Source: Hyphomicrobium sulfonivorans
GTDB taxonomy: Bacteria > Pseudomonadota > Alphaproteobacteria > Rhizobiales > Hyphomicrobiaceae
Direction: 5' to 3'
NCBI RefSeq assembly: GCF_013306565.1
Contig: NZ_PZPO01000001.1
Coordinates: 1 to 64,000 of the forward strand
DNA: 64,000 bases
This document shows, piece after piece, positions 28,449 through 37,319 of the stretch (position 1 is the first letter of the stretch; every line of letters begins with the position of its first letter). Position numbers and translations under genes: made by a program. The notes below the pieces were generated by a model. The model was given only the letters and a program-made list of their open reading frames with translations, searched no databases and was not told where the DNA came from.

Positions 28449-28649
28449 TTAGGGACCAGGCGCCGTCTCATTTAACGGAGCGGGATCTGGCGTGCTCATA
28501 CTCGTATTGCCAGCATAGAAAATTGTGTACAGCCCTGCGGCCGCGACAACAGCCAGCAACAGCGACTGCACCAGCACACGCAAGTTAAGCCGGCGCGGTG
28601 AGCCCTGACTTGCTTCGGTGGGCGTGAGCGTTTTGTCAGTATTCCTCAT
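28449..28649 (-). CDS. Small single-span membrane protein
   Basis: 66 residues. ATG at 28649 has GGAGG nine bases upstream. A charged N terminus (about 1-25) precedes one membrane helix (VLVQSLLLAVVAAAGLYTIFYA) and a Pro-rich outer tail. Not a recognised family. It is read toward the zinc-ribbon gene, and a near-consensus EcfG promoter lies upstream (28672-28697), so it may belong to the general stress response. Confidence 0.6.
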   Translation of the reverse strand: MRNTDKTLTPTEASQGSPRRLNLRVLVQSLLLAVVAAAGLYTIFYAGNTSMSTPDPAPLNETAPGP

Positions 28650-28671
28650 GGTAAAAGTCCTCCGCTGAAGG

Positions 28672-28697
28672 AATGCGTGCATGTTCAGCAAGGTTCC
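28672..28697 (-). promoter_or_regulatory. Near-consensus EcfG promoter
   Basis: On the minus strand GGAAC (28697-28693), 17 bases, CATT (28675-28672). One mismatch from the -10 CGTT. It is placed to drive the small membrane protein gene. Confidence 0.35.
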
Positions 28698-28794
28698 GGC
28701 GGCTGATCGAAAAGGCCGCAGCGATGGAGGCGAAACAAAATGGTTACCGCAATCGTAAAGGCATTAACGACCTGAAATCGGCCTTTCAGCTCAG

Positions 28795-28820
28795 GGAACA
28801 ATCCATCTGTCCGGTTCGTT
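28795..28820 (+). promoter_or_regulatory. EcfG-type general stress promoter
   Basis: GGAAC (28795-28799), 17 bases, CGTT (28817-28820), a perfect match to the alphaproteobacterial EcfG consensus GGAAC-N16/17-CGTT. It stands about 115 bases before the start of the Crp/Fnr gene. Confidence 0.7.
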
Positions 28821-28934
28821 TTAAGGAAGAAATAGCGCTACCGAATTGAGATTTCAGGGTTTCCACTTGTTTGCCGCAATTGGGGCCCCAATTCCCAGAA
28901 TTCTGCAAAGCCATCCAGAAAAAGTTGCGTAGCC

Positions 28935-29600
28935 ATGCTTGCGTACTCCGTTCCACAGATTGATCCGATTGCCCGGTCCGCCTTCTCGGCGGATCAGCAA
29001 AAGGCACGTGTCCGCCGATTGGCGCGCGGAGAAACTCTGTTCCATGCAGGAGACGCCCGGAGCATGCTCTACCGCGTCGAGCGCGGTGCGCTATGCCACT
29101 ACATTCGCTGGGCCGATGGCCGCCATGACGTGATCGAATTCGCCTTTCCGGGCGACATCATCGGCTTTGGGCACATGGATACGCATATCAGCACCGCCCA
29201 GGCTGCTGCGCGCACGATTGTCAGCCAGATCGATCCGGCTGAACTCGAACAGCTGATGGCAGACGACGCTCAGCTTGCCGTTCGATACGCGTCCGCCGTC
29301 GATCGAGAGTTTGACTTCATCCGGATGCGCGCTGTGCAAAGCACGCAGGATGCGCCTGCGCGGCGGGTTGCTTCTTTCCTGGCGGCGCTGTCTTACATGG
29401 GCGTACGCGAAGGCCGCGACGCAAACCTCATTCCCGACGAGGTCAGTTCCGGCGCAGTCGCCGATCAGCTTGGTATGAACATCGCCTCGCTGGCGCGCGT
29501 GCTTTCTGATCTGAAAACGCGTGGCATGATAACGGAAACCCCGCAGGGGCTTCGCATTCTCGACCTAGATGCGTTGGAGCAGTTTGCCGACGCACGCTGA
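28935..29600 (+). CDS. Crp/Fnr family transcriptional regulator
   Basis: 221 residues. The cyclic-nucleotide-like sensor domain (about 20-140, with GETLFHAGD and FPGDIIGFG) is followed by a dimerisation helix and a winged helix (VADQLGMNIASLARVLSDLKTRG). There is no Fnr-type N-terminal cysteine cluster, so the ligand is unknown. The upstream perfect EcfG promoter suggests induction by general stress. The gene is flanked by small stress-type genes. Confidence 0.9.
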   Translation: MLAYSVPQIDPIARSAFSADQQKARVRRLARGETLFHAGDARSMLYRVERGALCHYIRWADGRHDVIEFAFPGDIIGFGHMDTHISTAQAAARTIVSQIDPAELEQLMADDAQLAVRYASAVDREFDFIRMRAVQSTQDAPARRVASFLAALSYMGVREGRDANLIPDEVSSGAVADQLGMNIASLARVLSDLKTRGMITETPQGLRILDLDALEQFADAR

Positions 29601-29713
29601 AGCCGGACGGCTTTGCCGAAGCTGAAAGCAATCGAGAGCTCTGGCTGAAGCCATGTGTCCGCTATAGCCGCGGACTCGCCATGCGTTGCATTGAAAACTT
29701 GATTGTTCCGGTC

Positions 29714-29740
29714 AGCGACGCGCTACAGGCGTCGCTTTAT
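29714..29740 (+). terminator. Hairpin between convergent genes
   Basis: AGCGACGC / GCGTCGCT stem, 7-base loop, then TTAT. It lies just after the Crp/Fnr gene and at the end of the convergent small gene, so it may serve both. Confidence 0.5.
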
Positions 29741-29929
29741 CGGGCGGATGCGCATTGTTGTCTCTAAGATCGCATCGCGCTTCGACCAGGTGTGCGTCCC
29801 CCCGCACGCTGGACACTGCACCGGGGCAGCAACAACATCAGGTAAAACTGCGAAACTGTCCTGATCAGTATCTATACCCACTGGAATAAGCTCGTCCGTC
29901 TTCGGACAGCGGATCATGATCGCGCCCAT
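29723..29929 (-). CDS. Small Cys-x2-Cys protein
   Basis: 68 residues. ATG at 29929 has GGGAGAGGG immediately upstream. It begins MGAIMIRCPKTDELIPVGI and has a QCPACGGTHTW motif near residue 40, which with the first Cys suggests a small zinc-binding fold. Rhizobial genomes hold many similar 60-75 residue proteins of unknown role. The upstream longer frame is not protein-like. Confidence 0.65.
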   Translation of the reverse strand: MGAIMIRCPKTDELIPVGIDTDQDSFAVLPDVVAAPVQCPACGGTHTWSKRDAILETTMRIRPIKRRL

Positions 29930-30446
29930 CACCCTCTCCCATACACGTCGCAGGCGGCCATGCCATGGTATGCACCGGCATGTACGCCAACTTCGTTTGG
30001 TCCCCAGGCGCAGATTATCTCCAATATCGGCCAAATGTTGTTCAGTAAAAGGGGGAATTGAGATCAGCACTTATCAGGGCGCTATGCTCTTCCGGAGCTA
30101 AAACGGCGCCTAAGTTTCGCCGTCGGCTACGGTTTCAGCGCCGTTTTCACCGGAACGCATGGATTTTTCCAACTGACGGACTTTGTCGAGCGCATGCGCA
30201 ATCGATGGCGAAAGCGGATCGGCACACGTGCTCTTCATGGCATCACGAAATTTTCTGCCGATTGAAATCATGAGTTGATGTCTAACCAGTTCCACCTTCC
30301 ACGTTCCTGTAAAATTCCCTTGGCTGTTAAAAATCCAACACCGCCATCAACCTAAAGTTCCTCCGTCCCGTCGCGACAACAGGCTATCGGCTGCGCGCAG
30401 CGCCAAGTCATGTCGGATCACGTTTCATATCACCGATACTTCACGC
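29930..30446. other. Intergenic region holding one doubtful small ORF
   Basis: About 515 bases. Apart from the weak frame at 30110-30271 nothing is recognised. The final part precedes csbD. Confidence 0.4.
30110..30271 (-). CDS. Doubtful 53-residue protein
   Basis: MISIGRKFRDAMKSTC... is hydrophilic with one possible helix (SIAHALDKVRQLEKSM). A near match to an EcfG promoter (GGAAC at 30361-30357, 16 bases, TGTT) lies about 65 bases upstream. No good ribosome site. It may be a small stress protein or chance. Confidence 0.3.
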   Translation of the reverse strand: MISIGRKFRDAMKSTCADPLSPSIAHALDKVRQLEKSMRSGENGAETVADGET

Positions 30447-30472
30447 GGAACTTTTACCGCCGTAACTCAGTT
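30447..30472 (+). promoter_or_regulatory. Possible EcfG promoter of csbD-like gene
   Basis: GGAAC (30447-30451) followed after 17 bases by AGTT, one mismatch in -10. It is 42 bases upstream of the CsbD start, a good distance for a promoter. Confidence 0.35.
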
Positions 30473-30513
30473 TTTGCCGTGTACTCACCGTACAGAGCTT
30501 CAAGGAGTGCAAC

Positions 30514-30711
30514 ATGAACTGGGATCGCGTCAGCGGAAACTGGAAGCAGTTTCGTGGCAAGGTGAAGGAACAGTGGGGCAAGCTCACAGACGATGAGATT
30601 GCCCAGATCAATGGTAACCGCGAGCAGCTTGAAGGCATGATTCAAGAGCGGTACGGCATCACCAAAGACGATGTGAAAAAGCAGGTCGATCAGGCGATGA
30701 GCCGCTGGTGA
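30514..30711 (+). CDS. CsbD family stress protein
   Basis: 65 residues covering the whole CsbD domain (MNWDRVSGNWKQFRGKVKEQWGKL, then GNREQLEGMIQERYGI). CsbD-like proteins are general-stress proteins of unknown biochemical activity. AAGGAGTGCAAC before ATG is a strong ribosome site. It sits beside the nepR-ecfG operon, which fits control by EcfG. A terminator hairpin follows. Confidence 0.93.
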   Translation: MNWDRVSGNWKQFRGKVKEQWGKLTDDEIAQINGNREQLEGMIQERYGITKDDVKKQVDQAMSRW

Positions 30712-30744
30712 CCAGCGACATCGGATTATTGATCCAGATCATCT

Positions 30745-30782
30745 GACGGGAGTTCGCAGCTTATGGGCTGCGAGCTCCCGTC
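30745..30782 (+). terminator. Terminator-like hairpin after CsbD gene
   Basis: A long imperfect stem: GACGGGAG pairs with CTCCCGTC and TCGCAGC with GCTGCGA around a short loop. Followed by TTCCGTGCTT, a weak T tract. Confidence 0.65.
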
Positions 30783-30822
30783 TTCCGTGCTTAAATATTG
30801 TTGTACACAGATGGACCAATTG

Positions 30823-30848
30823 GGAACGCCCGTGGCTCACAGAACGTT
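30823..30848 (+). promoter_or_regulatory. EcfG-type promoter of nepR-ecfG
   Basis: GGAAC (30823-30827), 17 bases, CGTT (30845-30848), a perfect consensus match about 100 bases upstream of nepR. This implies positive autoregulation of the sigma factor operon, as known in other alphaproteobacteria. Confidence 0.75.
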
Positions 30849-30947
30849 GTATGCCATATGCCCAAGCCTATCATACGGCACACGGGGCCAATTCAAGGTC
30901 GGATCGACAATGCCTGAAGGGGGAATGCACGGGAGGGCCATGATTTA

Positions 30948-31385
30948 ATGTCTGAAGAAAAAAATGCCGGCTGGGGCAAAGGCGCTCCACCCCAGAGTGA
31001 GAGCGTTCGCACTACGGCAGCATCCGCGCCTCTGGAGCAGTCTCCCGAAGTGCAGGCCTCTGCCACTTCGTCCGACAGCGACACCACGCAGGATATTTCC
31101 AGTTCAATGGCAGTCGGTCACGATAACGGGCATGAGCGCGGGCAGGATGAGCATCCCTCCCCGGCAACCGGTGATCCCAATTCGACATCCGCGCATCAAC
31201 GGGTTCGCGACCAGGATGTACTGCCCGAGATTCTGGGGCGGCAACTGAGGGCCGCTTACGGCGAGCTGCTCAGCACACCACTTCCCGACAGCATCACAGA
31301 TCTTGTGAAGAAGCTTGAACGGCGCGATCCGTCGCCCTCAGCTACCAGCAATGCGAAACAGCGAAGCGGAAAGGAAAGCCGTTGA
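30948..31385 (+). CDS. nepR: Anti-sigma factor NepR, long form
   Basis: 145 residues. The C-terminal part (about 90-130) is the NepR core, LPEILGRQLRAAYGELLSTP then LPDSITDLVKKLE, which binds EcfG and, when stress acts, phosphorylated PhyR. The first 90 residues are Ser/Asp/Glu/Pro-rich and probably disordered. Most NepR proteins are only about 60 residues, so the extension is unusual. The stop overlaps the ecfG TTG start by three bases (TTGA), which favours coupled translation and a fixed ratio of the two partners. Confidence 0.85.
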   Translation: MSEEKNAGWGKGAPPQSESVRTTAASAPLEQSPEVQASATSSDSDTTQDISSSMAVGHDNGHERGQDEHPSPATGDPNSTSAHQRVRDQDVLPEILGRQLRAAYGELLSTPLPDSITDLVKKLERRDPSPSATSNAKQRSGKESR

Positions 31386-31981
31386 GCCATTCCGCACAGA
31401 CCGACACCCCGCTTCATAACGATCTGATCGCCGCTATTCCAAATATGCGCGCGTTTGCGATCTCGTTGTGTGGCAATCGCGACCGCGCCGACGATCTTGT
31501 GCAGGAAGCACTGGTCAAGGCGTGGAACCATCTCGATTCATTTGAAGAGGGCACAAACCTCAAGGCCTGGCTCTTCACCATTCTGCGCAACGCCTATTTT
31601 TCGGAGCTGCGCAAGACCAAGCGTGAAATTGCCGATAGCGAAGGCTATCACGCCGCGAAGTTGTCAGCTCCGCCGGAGCAACAGGGTCATCTCGATCTTC
31701 TGGATCTCAACAACGCCCTGACCAAGCTGCCGGCTGACCAGCGCGAAGCTCTCATTCTTGTCGGCGCGGAAGGCTTTTCCTATGAGGATGCCGCTGCGGT
31801 TGCGGGCTGTGCCGTTGGCACTGTGAAAAGCCGGGTGAACCGTGCGCGCACGCGTCTCAACGAACTGATGTCACAGACACCGGCCGCGAGTGACAAAGCC
31901 AACCAAAGTGCCGATACCGACAGGCCGCCGCTCACTCCAACAACGCCGGCAGGCAGCTCTCGACGCGCGCGGGCGGTTTAG
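31382..31981 (+). CDS. ecfG: EcfG-type RNA polymerase sigma factor
   Basis: 199 residues, an ECF sigma factor of the general stress response. Region 2 (RDRADDLVQEALVKAWNHLDSF, then LKAWLFTILRNAYFSELRK) and region 4 (LPADQREALILVGAEGFSYEDAAAVAGCAVGTVKSRVNRAR) are intact. A Pro/Thr-rich tail ends it. The start is TTG, overlapping the nepR stop. Neighbouring genes for PhyR and NepR confirm the assignment. Confidence 0.95.
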   Translation: MSHSAQTDTPLHNDLIAAIPNMRAFAISLCGNRDRADDLVQEALVKAWNHLDSFEEGTNLKAWLFTILRNAYFSELRKTKREIADSEGYHAAKLSAPPEQQGHLDLLDLNNALTKLPADQREALILVGAEGFSYEDAAAVAGCAVGTVKSRVNRARTRLNELMSQTPAASDKANQSADTDRPPLTPTTPAGSSRRARAV

Positions 31982-32168
31982 TAGCTGAAGCCCCGCGCCT
32001 TGGCGCCACCCTTCGGGCTTGCTCCCTTCAATCATCATATTCAATCAACGCGCGCGCCCAAACGAAAATGGCGGGTCTCCCCGCCTTCGTTTGGTTCGCT
32101 TCGTCTCTGTTGAATTCAATCGAGAGCGGTCGCTACAGCGCTCCGCTTGTCACTCTGATCGACAGCAT

Positions 32169-32987
32169 TCATACCGATGCACCCTCAGCGTTGGGACTGC
32201 GCGCCTTGTAGTCAAAGAACAGTGCCTGGCTGATAACCGCCTGCACCGTCTCGGTGCGGAACGGCTTATTGATCAGAAAGGTCGGCTCAGGCCTGCTGCC
32301 CGTGAGAAGACGTTCCGGATATGCCGTGATGAAGATGACCGGCACGTCGAAGGTCTCAAGGATTTCGTTGACAGCCTCCAGGCCGGAGCTGCCGTCTGCC
32401 AGCTGAATATCAGCCAGCACCAGACCCGGCTTGTGCTTCTGGAACGCAGCCACCGCTTCCTTGTGCGTGCGCGCAGTGTCGCTGACATCATGGCCATGGC
32501 CCAGGCCCGAAACCAGATCGGCCAGATCCAGTGCAATCATCGGCTCGTCCTCGATGATGAGGACGTTTGTGGCCACCTGCTCGGCGATTTCGGATGCCGC
32601 TTGATCGACAAGCGCTTTGACCTCGGCCTCGTCGGTTCGCAGGACTGCGGCTGTATCGGCGGTAGAGAATTCCTCAACCGCCATCAGCAGAAACGCCTGA
32701 CGCGCCCTGGGAGTGATCGCTTCCAGCTTGCGATCGGCCGCGGCCAGTCGCTCGGAAGTGCCTTCTTCCTTGGTATGATTAAGCTCTACTGAATTCCAAA
32801 CATCAAGGAACGCTTGATAGGTCGCAACCCGAGGCTCCAGCTGGTCAGGAAATACCGTAGGCTCTGCGGCGATTGCCTCAAGCATTGCCACTACGTAGGC
32901 GTCACCGCTTTCCTGGCTGCCCGAGAGGACGCGCGCAAACCGCCGTAGATAAGGCAATTGCGCCGCGATAATATCAGAAATCGACAT
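32169..32987 (-). CDS. phyR: General stress response regulator PhyR
   Basis: 272 residues. An N-terminal sigma-factor-like domain (about 1-130, LPYLRRFARVLSGSQESGDAYV) and a C-terminal receiver (about 141-262) with E146/D147, phospho-acceptor D193 in VLADIQL and FITAYPERLL with KPF. When phosphorylated, PhyR mimics EcfG and pulls NepR away. ATG at 32987 is directly preceded by GGGGAGAGC. It is convergent with ecfG and has its own perfect EcfG promoter upstream. Confidence 0.96.
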   Translation of the reverse strand: MSISDIIAAQLPYLRRFARVLSGSQESGDAYVVAMLEAIAAEPTVFPDQLEPRVATYQAFLDVWNSVELNHTKEEGTSERLAAADRKLEAITPRARQAFLLMAVEEFSTADTAAVLRTDEAEVKALVDQAASEIAEQVATNVLIIEDEPMIALDLADLVSGLGHGHDVSDTARTHKEAVAAFQKHKPGLVLADIQLADGSSGLEAVNEILETFDVPVIFITAYPERLLTGSRPEPTFLINKPFRTETVQAVISQALFFDYKARSPNAEGASV

Positions 32988-33053
32988 GCTCTCCCCTTTA
33001 CACAATTTGCGTTCCGGTGCCGGATCAGCACCCAGACAGCAAAACGGTTTCGA

Positions 33054-33078
33054 AACGCTCAGTTGCGTGAAAAGTTCC
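33054..33078 (-). promoter_or_regulatory. EcfG-type promoter of phyR
   Basis: On the minus strand GGAAC (33078-33074), 16 bases, CGTT (33057-33054). Perfect consensus. Predicted transcription start about 60 bases before the phyR ATG. Confidence 0.7.
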
Positions 33079-33248
33079 GTCGGTGTTTCGAATGTTCTTT
33101 GACCTATAGGAAGGCTTTACCTTCTAATAAGGCAGTAGGCTGCCTCAACACCCTACCATCTAACCGCTTAATTACGGTTGGCTGGACAGGGCGTTGCGCA
33201 ACCACAAGTCGATCCGACGGAGTGTCTCGCCACCGGCCTCTCTCACTG

Positions 33249-33422
33249 TCAGCCTCGGCGGAGCATGCCACCTACTACGGCGAGAGCCAGCAAAATAATT
33301 GCGATCCAGAATAGCAGACGCGCTCCTTCAGTTGCAGCACCAGCTATTCCGCCGAAACCCAAAAATGCCGCGACGATGGCAACCACCAGAAATACGACCG
33401 CCCAATAGAGCAAGTTACCCAT
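33249..33422 (-). CDS. DUF1328 small membrane protein
   Basis: 57 residues. Start ATG at 33422 has AGAGGATGTC upstream. The whole chain is the DUF1328/YtjA pattern: [20 protein letters not shown], then [19 protein letters not shown], a second hydrophobic helix and an RRG end. These proteins are inner membrane, often stress-induced. It lies between phyR and the PAS kinase, with a near-consensus EcfG promoter upstream. Confidence 0.9.
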   Translation of the reverse strand: MGNLLYWAVVFLVVAIVAAFLGFGGIAGAATEGARLLFWIAIILLALAVVGGMLRRG

Positions 33423-33459
33423 GACATCCTCTTGCTACGCAAAAATACTGCACCAGCAA

Positions 33460-33485
33460 AACACCTCGCGGCGACACCGGGTTCC
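33460..33485 (-). promoter_or_regulatory. Near-consensus EcfG promoter of DUF1328 gene
   Basis: On the minus strand GGAAC (33485-33481), 17 bases, TGTT (33463-33460), one mismatch. About 40 bases upstream of the DUF1328 start, a natural promoter distance. Confidence 0.4.
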
Positions 33486-33636
33486 AGTTACTAGAGGCAG
33501 TCAAGGTGTATGGGTTAGCTCGTCGCTTCAAATCGCGGGGCGATAGACGGACACCGGTAACATCGAAATAAAAACGCGTTTTGCAGGAATTGCCGGGAAC
33601 TGAAGCCCGGATAACAAGTTGAGCACAGGCACCGCA

Positions 33637-35490
33637 ATGCCGTCTATTGCCCGCCGGATGATGAGCACCCACATTCGCCAGTTCGACTGGAGCACAACAC
33701 CTGTAGGTCCAATTGAAAATTGGCCTACTGCGTTGAAGGTTACAGTCGACATCATAACCGCTTCGCCCGTGCCTATGCTGGTCCTCTGGGGACCGGAAGG
33801 TACGATGATCTATAATGACGGCTATGCCAGTTTTGTTGGCTCGCGGCATCCCAGTCTGCTCGGTCAGCCTGTGCTTGTTGGTTGGCCCGAAACTGCGGAC
33901 TTCAATCAACGCGTCATCGAAAATGTTCTGGCGGGCGAGTCGCTCTCATTCCGCGACAAGCACTTCACCTTGCGGCTGCACGAAACACCGCAGGATGTCT
34001 GGACCAACCTGGACTACAGTCCAATTCTCGGCGACGACGGCGTGCCCAGCGGCGTGCTGGCGATCGTCGCAGACACCACACCCTGGGTTTATGCGGAACG
34101 CGCCCAGCGCGAGAGCGAATCCCGCTTTCGGACGCTGGCCGATAACATCGCAGCATTCGCCTGGATGGCCGACCATAAAGGCGGCATTTTCTGGTATAAT
34201 AAGCGCTGGTTTGATTACACCGGCCTGCCTTTTGAGGAGGCCCGGGAATGGGGCTGGCCGCTGCGTCAGCACCCCGATCACGTCGAACGCGTGATGGAGA
34301 AAATCAACCGCTGCCTCACAACCGGTGAGGTGTGGGAGGACACATTCCCTCTAAAAGGCCGCGACGGTGTCTATCGCTGGTTTCTTTCTCGCGCGATGCC
34401 TATTCGCGATGACAAAGGCACCGTCATACGCTGGTTCGGCACCAACACCGACATCACCGAGCACCTGGAGGAAGCGGAGAAGAACGCGCAGCTCGCAACG
34501 ATCGTCGCCACCTCAGCCGACGGCATTATCTCGATGTCGCACGACGGGATCATCCAATCCTGGAATCCTGGCGCCGAGGCAATGTTCGGCTATGCGGCCG
34601 ACGAAGTAATCGGGCAATCGGAGCGCCTGCTCTTTCCCGACGACGCCCAGTCTGAATTCGACGAGAAATATATTCACCTGCGTGCCGGCCAGCACGTCAT
34701 GCGTGACACCATCCGCAAGCGCAAGGATGGCTCGATGCTTGACGTCGCCATCAACGTCGCTCCGATGCGCCGACCCGATGGCCACATCTTCGGATTCTCC
34801 GCCGTGTTTCGCGACGTGACCGAGCGGCGTCGCGCCGAAAAGCATCTGCGCACAGTGATGCGCGAGCTTTCCCACCGCACCAAAAACCTGCTGGCGGTTA
34901 TCGTCGCGATGGTGCGACAGACAGCTCGTACCAGCTCGGACGTAGAAGTACTGCAGTCGCAGCTCATTCAACGCCTGCAGAGCCTTTCTGCATCGCACGA
35001 CCTGCTTGTCGCCGAGGATTGGACGGGCGCATCGCTGGAAGAACTGATCCGCGCAGTGCTGCAACCCTTCATCGGCAATACATCGGACGCACTGGAGTGC
35101 GATGGACCGATGGTTTTCGTCAATGCAACCGCAGCGCAGAACCTTGGGCTGGCGCTGCACGAACTCGCCACCAACGCTGCAAAATACGGCGCGCTTTCCA
35201 CATCGTCCGGCAAGGTGCGCATGGATTGGCACTTCGAGCCGGACGCAGAAGGCGTGATGCGGCTGATATTGAACTGGAGCGAAACGGGCGGCCCGCGCGT
35301 GATACCGGCAACGGTTAAGGGTTTTGGCCACGTCGTGATCGAAAAGGTCGTCGGACAGGCGCTCAATGCCCACGTCGCTTACGAATTTCCGCCCGAAGGT
35401 GTGCGCTGGTCGATTGCCATTCCGCCGGAATTTATGGCGGCCAACTGGCGGCGCAGCAGTGCACCCGTGCAAGCGTCAGTCGATCTTTAA
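33637..35490 (+). CDS. PAS-containing HWE-family histidine kinase
   Basis: About 617 residues, no membrane helix, so cytosolic. An N-terminal PAS-like sensor (FDWSTTPVGPIENWP, then WGPEGTMIYND), a PAS/PAC pair (about 145-275) and another (about 285-405) precede the kinase. The H box is ELSHRTKNLLAV (H413). The HELATNA N box and the WSE motif of the HWE family are present. HWE kinases commonly phosphorylate PhyR, and the position beside phyR supports that. A near-match GGAAC-N16-AGTT promoter ends just before the start. Start codon choice (33637, or the downstream ATGs at 33658/33661) is uncertain. Confidence 0.88.
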   Translation: MPSIARRMMSTHIRQFDWSTTPVGPIENWPTALKVTVDIITASPVPMLVLWGPEGTMIYNDGYASFVGSRHPSLLGQPVLVGWPETADFNQRVIENVLAGESLSFRDKHFTLRLHETPQDVWTNLDYSPILGDDGVPSGVLAIVADTTPWVYAERAQRESESRFRTLADNIAAFAWMADHKGGIFWYNKRWFDYTGLPFEEAREWGWPLRQHPDHVERVMEKINRCLTTGEVWEDTFPLKGRDGVYRWFLSRAMPIRDDKGTVIRWFGTNTDITEHLEEAEKNAQLATIVATSADGIISMSHDGIIQSWNPGAEAMFGYAADEVIGQSERLLFPDDAQSEFDEKYIHLRAGQHVMRDTIRKRKDGSMLDVAINVAPMRRPDGHIFGFSAVFRDVTERRRAEKHLRTVMRELSHRTKNLLAVIVAMVRQTARTSSDVEVLQSQLIQRLQSLSASHDLLVAEDWTGASLEELIRAVLQPFIGNTSDALECDGPMVFVNATAAQNLGLALHELATNAAKYGALSTSSGKVRMDWHFEPDAEGVMRLILNWSETGGPRVIPATVKGFGHVVIEKVVGQALNAHVAYEFPPEGVRWSIAIPPEFMAANWRRSSAPVQASVDL

Positions 35491-35609
35491 CTGTCCTGCG
35501 GCGCACTTCCTGTTCCCAAGAACCGCAGCGGCTTGCGCAACAGCGGCCTTGCCTAATAATTCGACTTGGCCTTCAATCGCGGCAAGCCATCCATTTGCAG
35601 CCGCCATCG

Positions 35610-37274
35610 ATGCCAGAACAGACCGACAAACCAGTTCCAAGCGATCAAAAGACTGAACTGCAAATCGCCGAACAGCAGATCTCCACGATTCTGGCGATTG
35701 CTGCCGATGCCATCATTTCGCTGAATGAGCAGATGCGCATCATGCTGTTCAACGACGGCGCTGCGGCGATGTTTGGCTACACCAAGGACGAGATCATCGG
35801 CCAACCGCTCGATAATCTCATTCCGGATCGCTTTCGGCCGCTGCACAAGGAACACGTGGCGGTGTTTTCTGCCTCCCGCGTGGCTGCGCGCCGCATGGGA
35901 GAGCGGCAGGAGATTTTCGCGCGACGCAAGGACGGCAGCGAATTTCCCGCCGAAGCCTCCATCGCCAAACAGGAAATCGACGGTCAGCGCGTCTTCATGG
36001 TGGTGGTGCGCGATGTGACGGAACGCAAGCGGGCTCAAGCCGAGCTGGCGCGCGCCAACTCGCAACTGGAAGAACGCGTTGCCGAGCGCACCCGAGCGCT
36101 TGAAGCGGAAATCAAACGGCGCGAAGAGGCCCATGCCGCGCTGATTCAGGCCCAGCGCATGGAAGCCTTCGGCCAGCTAACCGGCGGCGTGGCGCATGAC
36201 TTCAACAACCTGCTGACCATCATCTCCGGCAACCTTGAACTGCTTGGCTCCAACTCCCTTGAGCCCAACTCGAAAACATTGCTCAAACGCGCCGGCGACG
36301 CAGCGGACATGGGCGCGGCACTTACAAAGCGGCTGCTGACCTTCGCGCGTCGGCGATCACTGTCACCGCAGGTCCTGGATCTCAACGAGCTCGTTCTGGG
36401 CTTGATGGAAATCCTGAAGCGCTCCATAGGCGAGCCGATCACGCTGAGCACCATGCTGGCCGGCAAGCTCTGGACCACCAAGGTCGATCCAAGCGAGGTC
36501 GAGAACGCAATTCTCAATCTCGCTATCAACGCCCGTGACGCGATGCCGACTGGTGGCGAGTTGCTTATTGAAACGCGCAACGTCGAAGGCAGCGAATTGC
36601 CATTCGACGGTGGCGGGCGCCAGTTCGTAATGCTCTCGGTCTCCGATAGCGGCGACGGCATGCCGCCGGATATTATCGAGCGCGCGTTCGAGCCGTTTTT
36701 CACCACCAAGGAACCCGGACGGGGAACCGGCCTCGGCCTCAGCACCGTCTATGGTTTTGCGCAGCAATCGGACGGGCATGCTGCAATCGAAAGCACGCCG
36801 GGACGCGGCACCACTGTGCGCCTTTATTTGCCGCGTGCCGACGCGGAAAAAAGCTCCGTAGCGCTCCAATCCGCAGAAGCGGTGCCTATGTCGGAGGCCA
36901 GCGAGATCATCCTGGTTGTCGAAGACAACGCCGACGTGCGCGAAGTTACGATGCAGCGCGTCGAAGGTTTGGGATATGTCGCGCTGGAAGCCGAAAGTGG
37001 GCCGGCCGCCATCAGCCTGTTGAGATCAGGCGAACACGTCGATCTGGTGTTGAGCGACATTGTGATGGCGGGTGGTATGTCGGGATACGATGTTGCGAGC
37101 TGGGTGCGCGAGCACACGCCGCACATAAAGGTTGTGCTGACCACCGGCTACGCTGCCGAAGAAGCACGCCATGCACCGTGGGAAGCCGGCAGCGGTCCGA
37201 TCCTGCGCAAGCCCTACAAACGCGCTCAGCTTGCTACGGCGCTATACGACGCCCTGCACCGCGCCGATCCTTGA
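35610..37274 (+). CDS. PAS hybrid histidine kinase with C-terminal receiver
   Basis: 554 residues. PAS domain (about 20-140, [21 protein letters not shown]), a coiled-coil linker, HisKA with H196 in [11 protein letters not shown], HATPase_c ([16 protein letters not shown], then [12 protein letters not shown]) and a receiver domain (about 430-550) with phospho-acceptor D483 in [10 protein letters not shown]. No membrane segment. It follows the HWE kinase by 119 bases on the same strand. Possibly a second input to the stress network. ATG at 35610 is chosen over the TTG before it. Confidence 0.9.
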   Translation: MPEQTDKPVPSDQKTELQIAEQQISTILAIAADAIISLNEQMRIMLFNDGAAAMFGYTKDEIIGQPLDNLIPDRFRPLHKEHVAVFSASRVAARRMGERQEIFARRKDGSEFPAEASIAKQEIDGQRVFMVVVRDVTERKRAQAELARANSQLEERVAERTRALEAEIKRREEAHAALIQAQRMEAFGQLTGGVAHDFNNLLTIISGNLELLGSNSLEPNSKTLLKRAGDAADMGAALTKRLLTFARRRSLSPQVLDLNELVLGLMEILKRSIGEPITLSTMLAGKLWTTKVDPSEVENAILNLAINARDAMPTGGELLIETRNVEGSELPFDGGGRQFVMLSVSDSGDGMPPDIIERAFEPFFTTKEPGRGTGLGLSTVYGFAQQSDGHAAIESTPGRGTTVRLYLPRADAEKSSVALQSAEAVPMSEASEIILVVEDNADVREVTMQRVEGLGYVALEAESGPAAISLLRSGEHVDLVLSDIVMAGGMSGYDVASWVREHTPHIKVVLTTGYAAEEARHAPWEAGSGPILRKPYKRAQLATALYDALHRADP

Positions 37275-37319
37275 TCCTTAAGCTTGCGCCGGGTGGCTCG
37301 GAGCGAACGGCGCGTCGCG

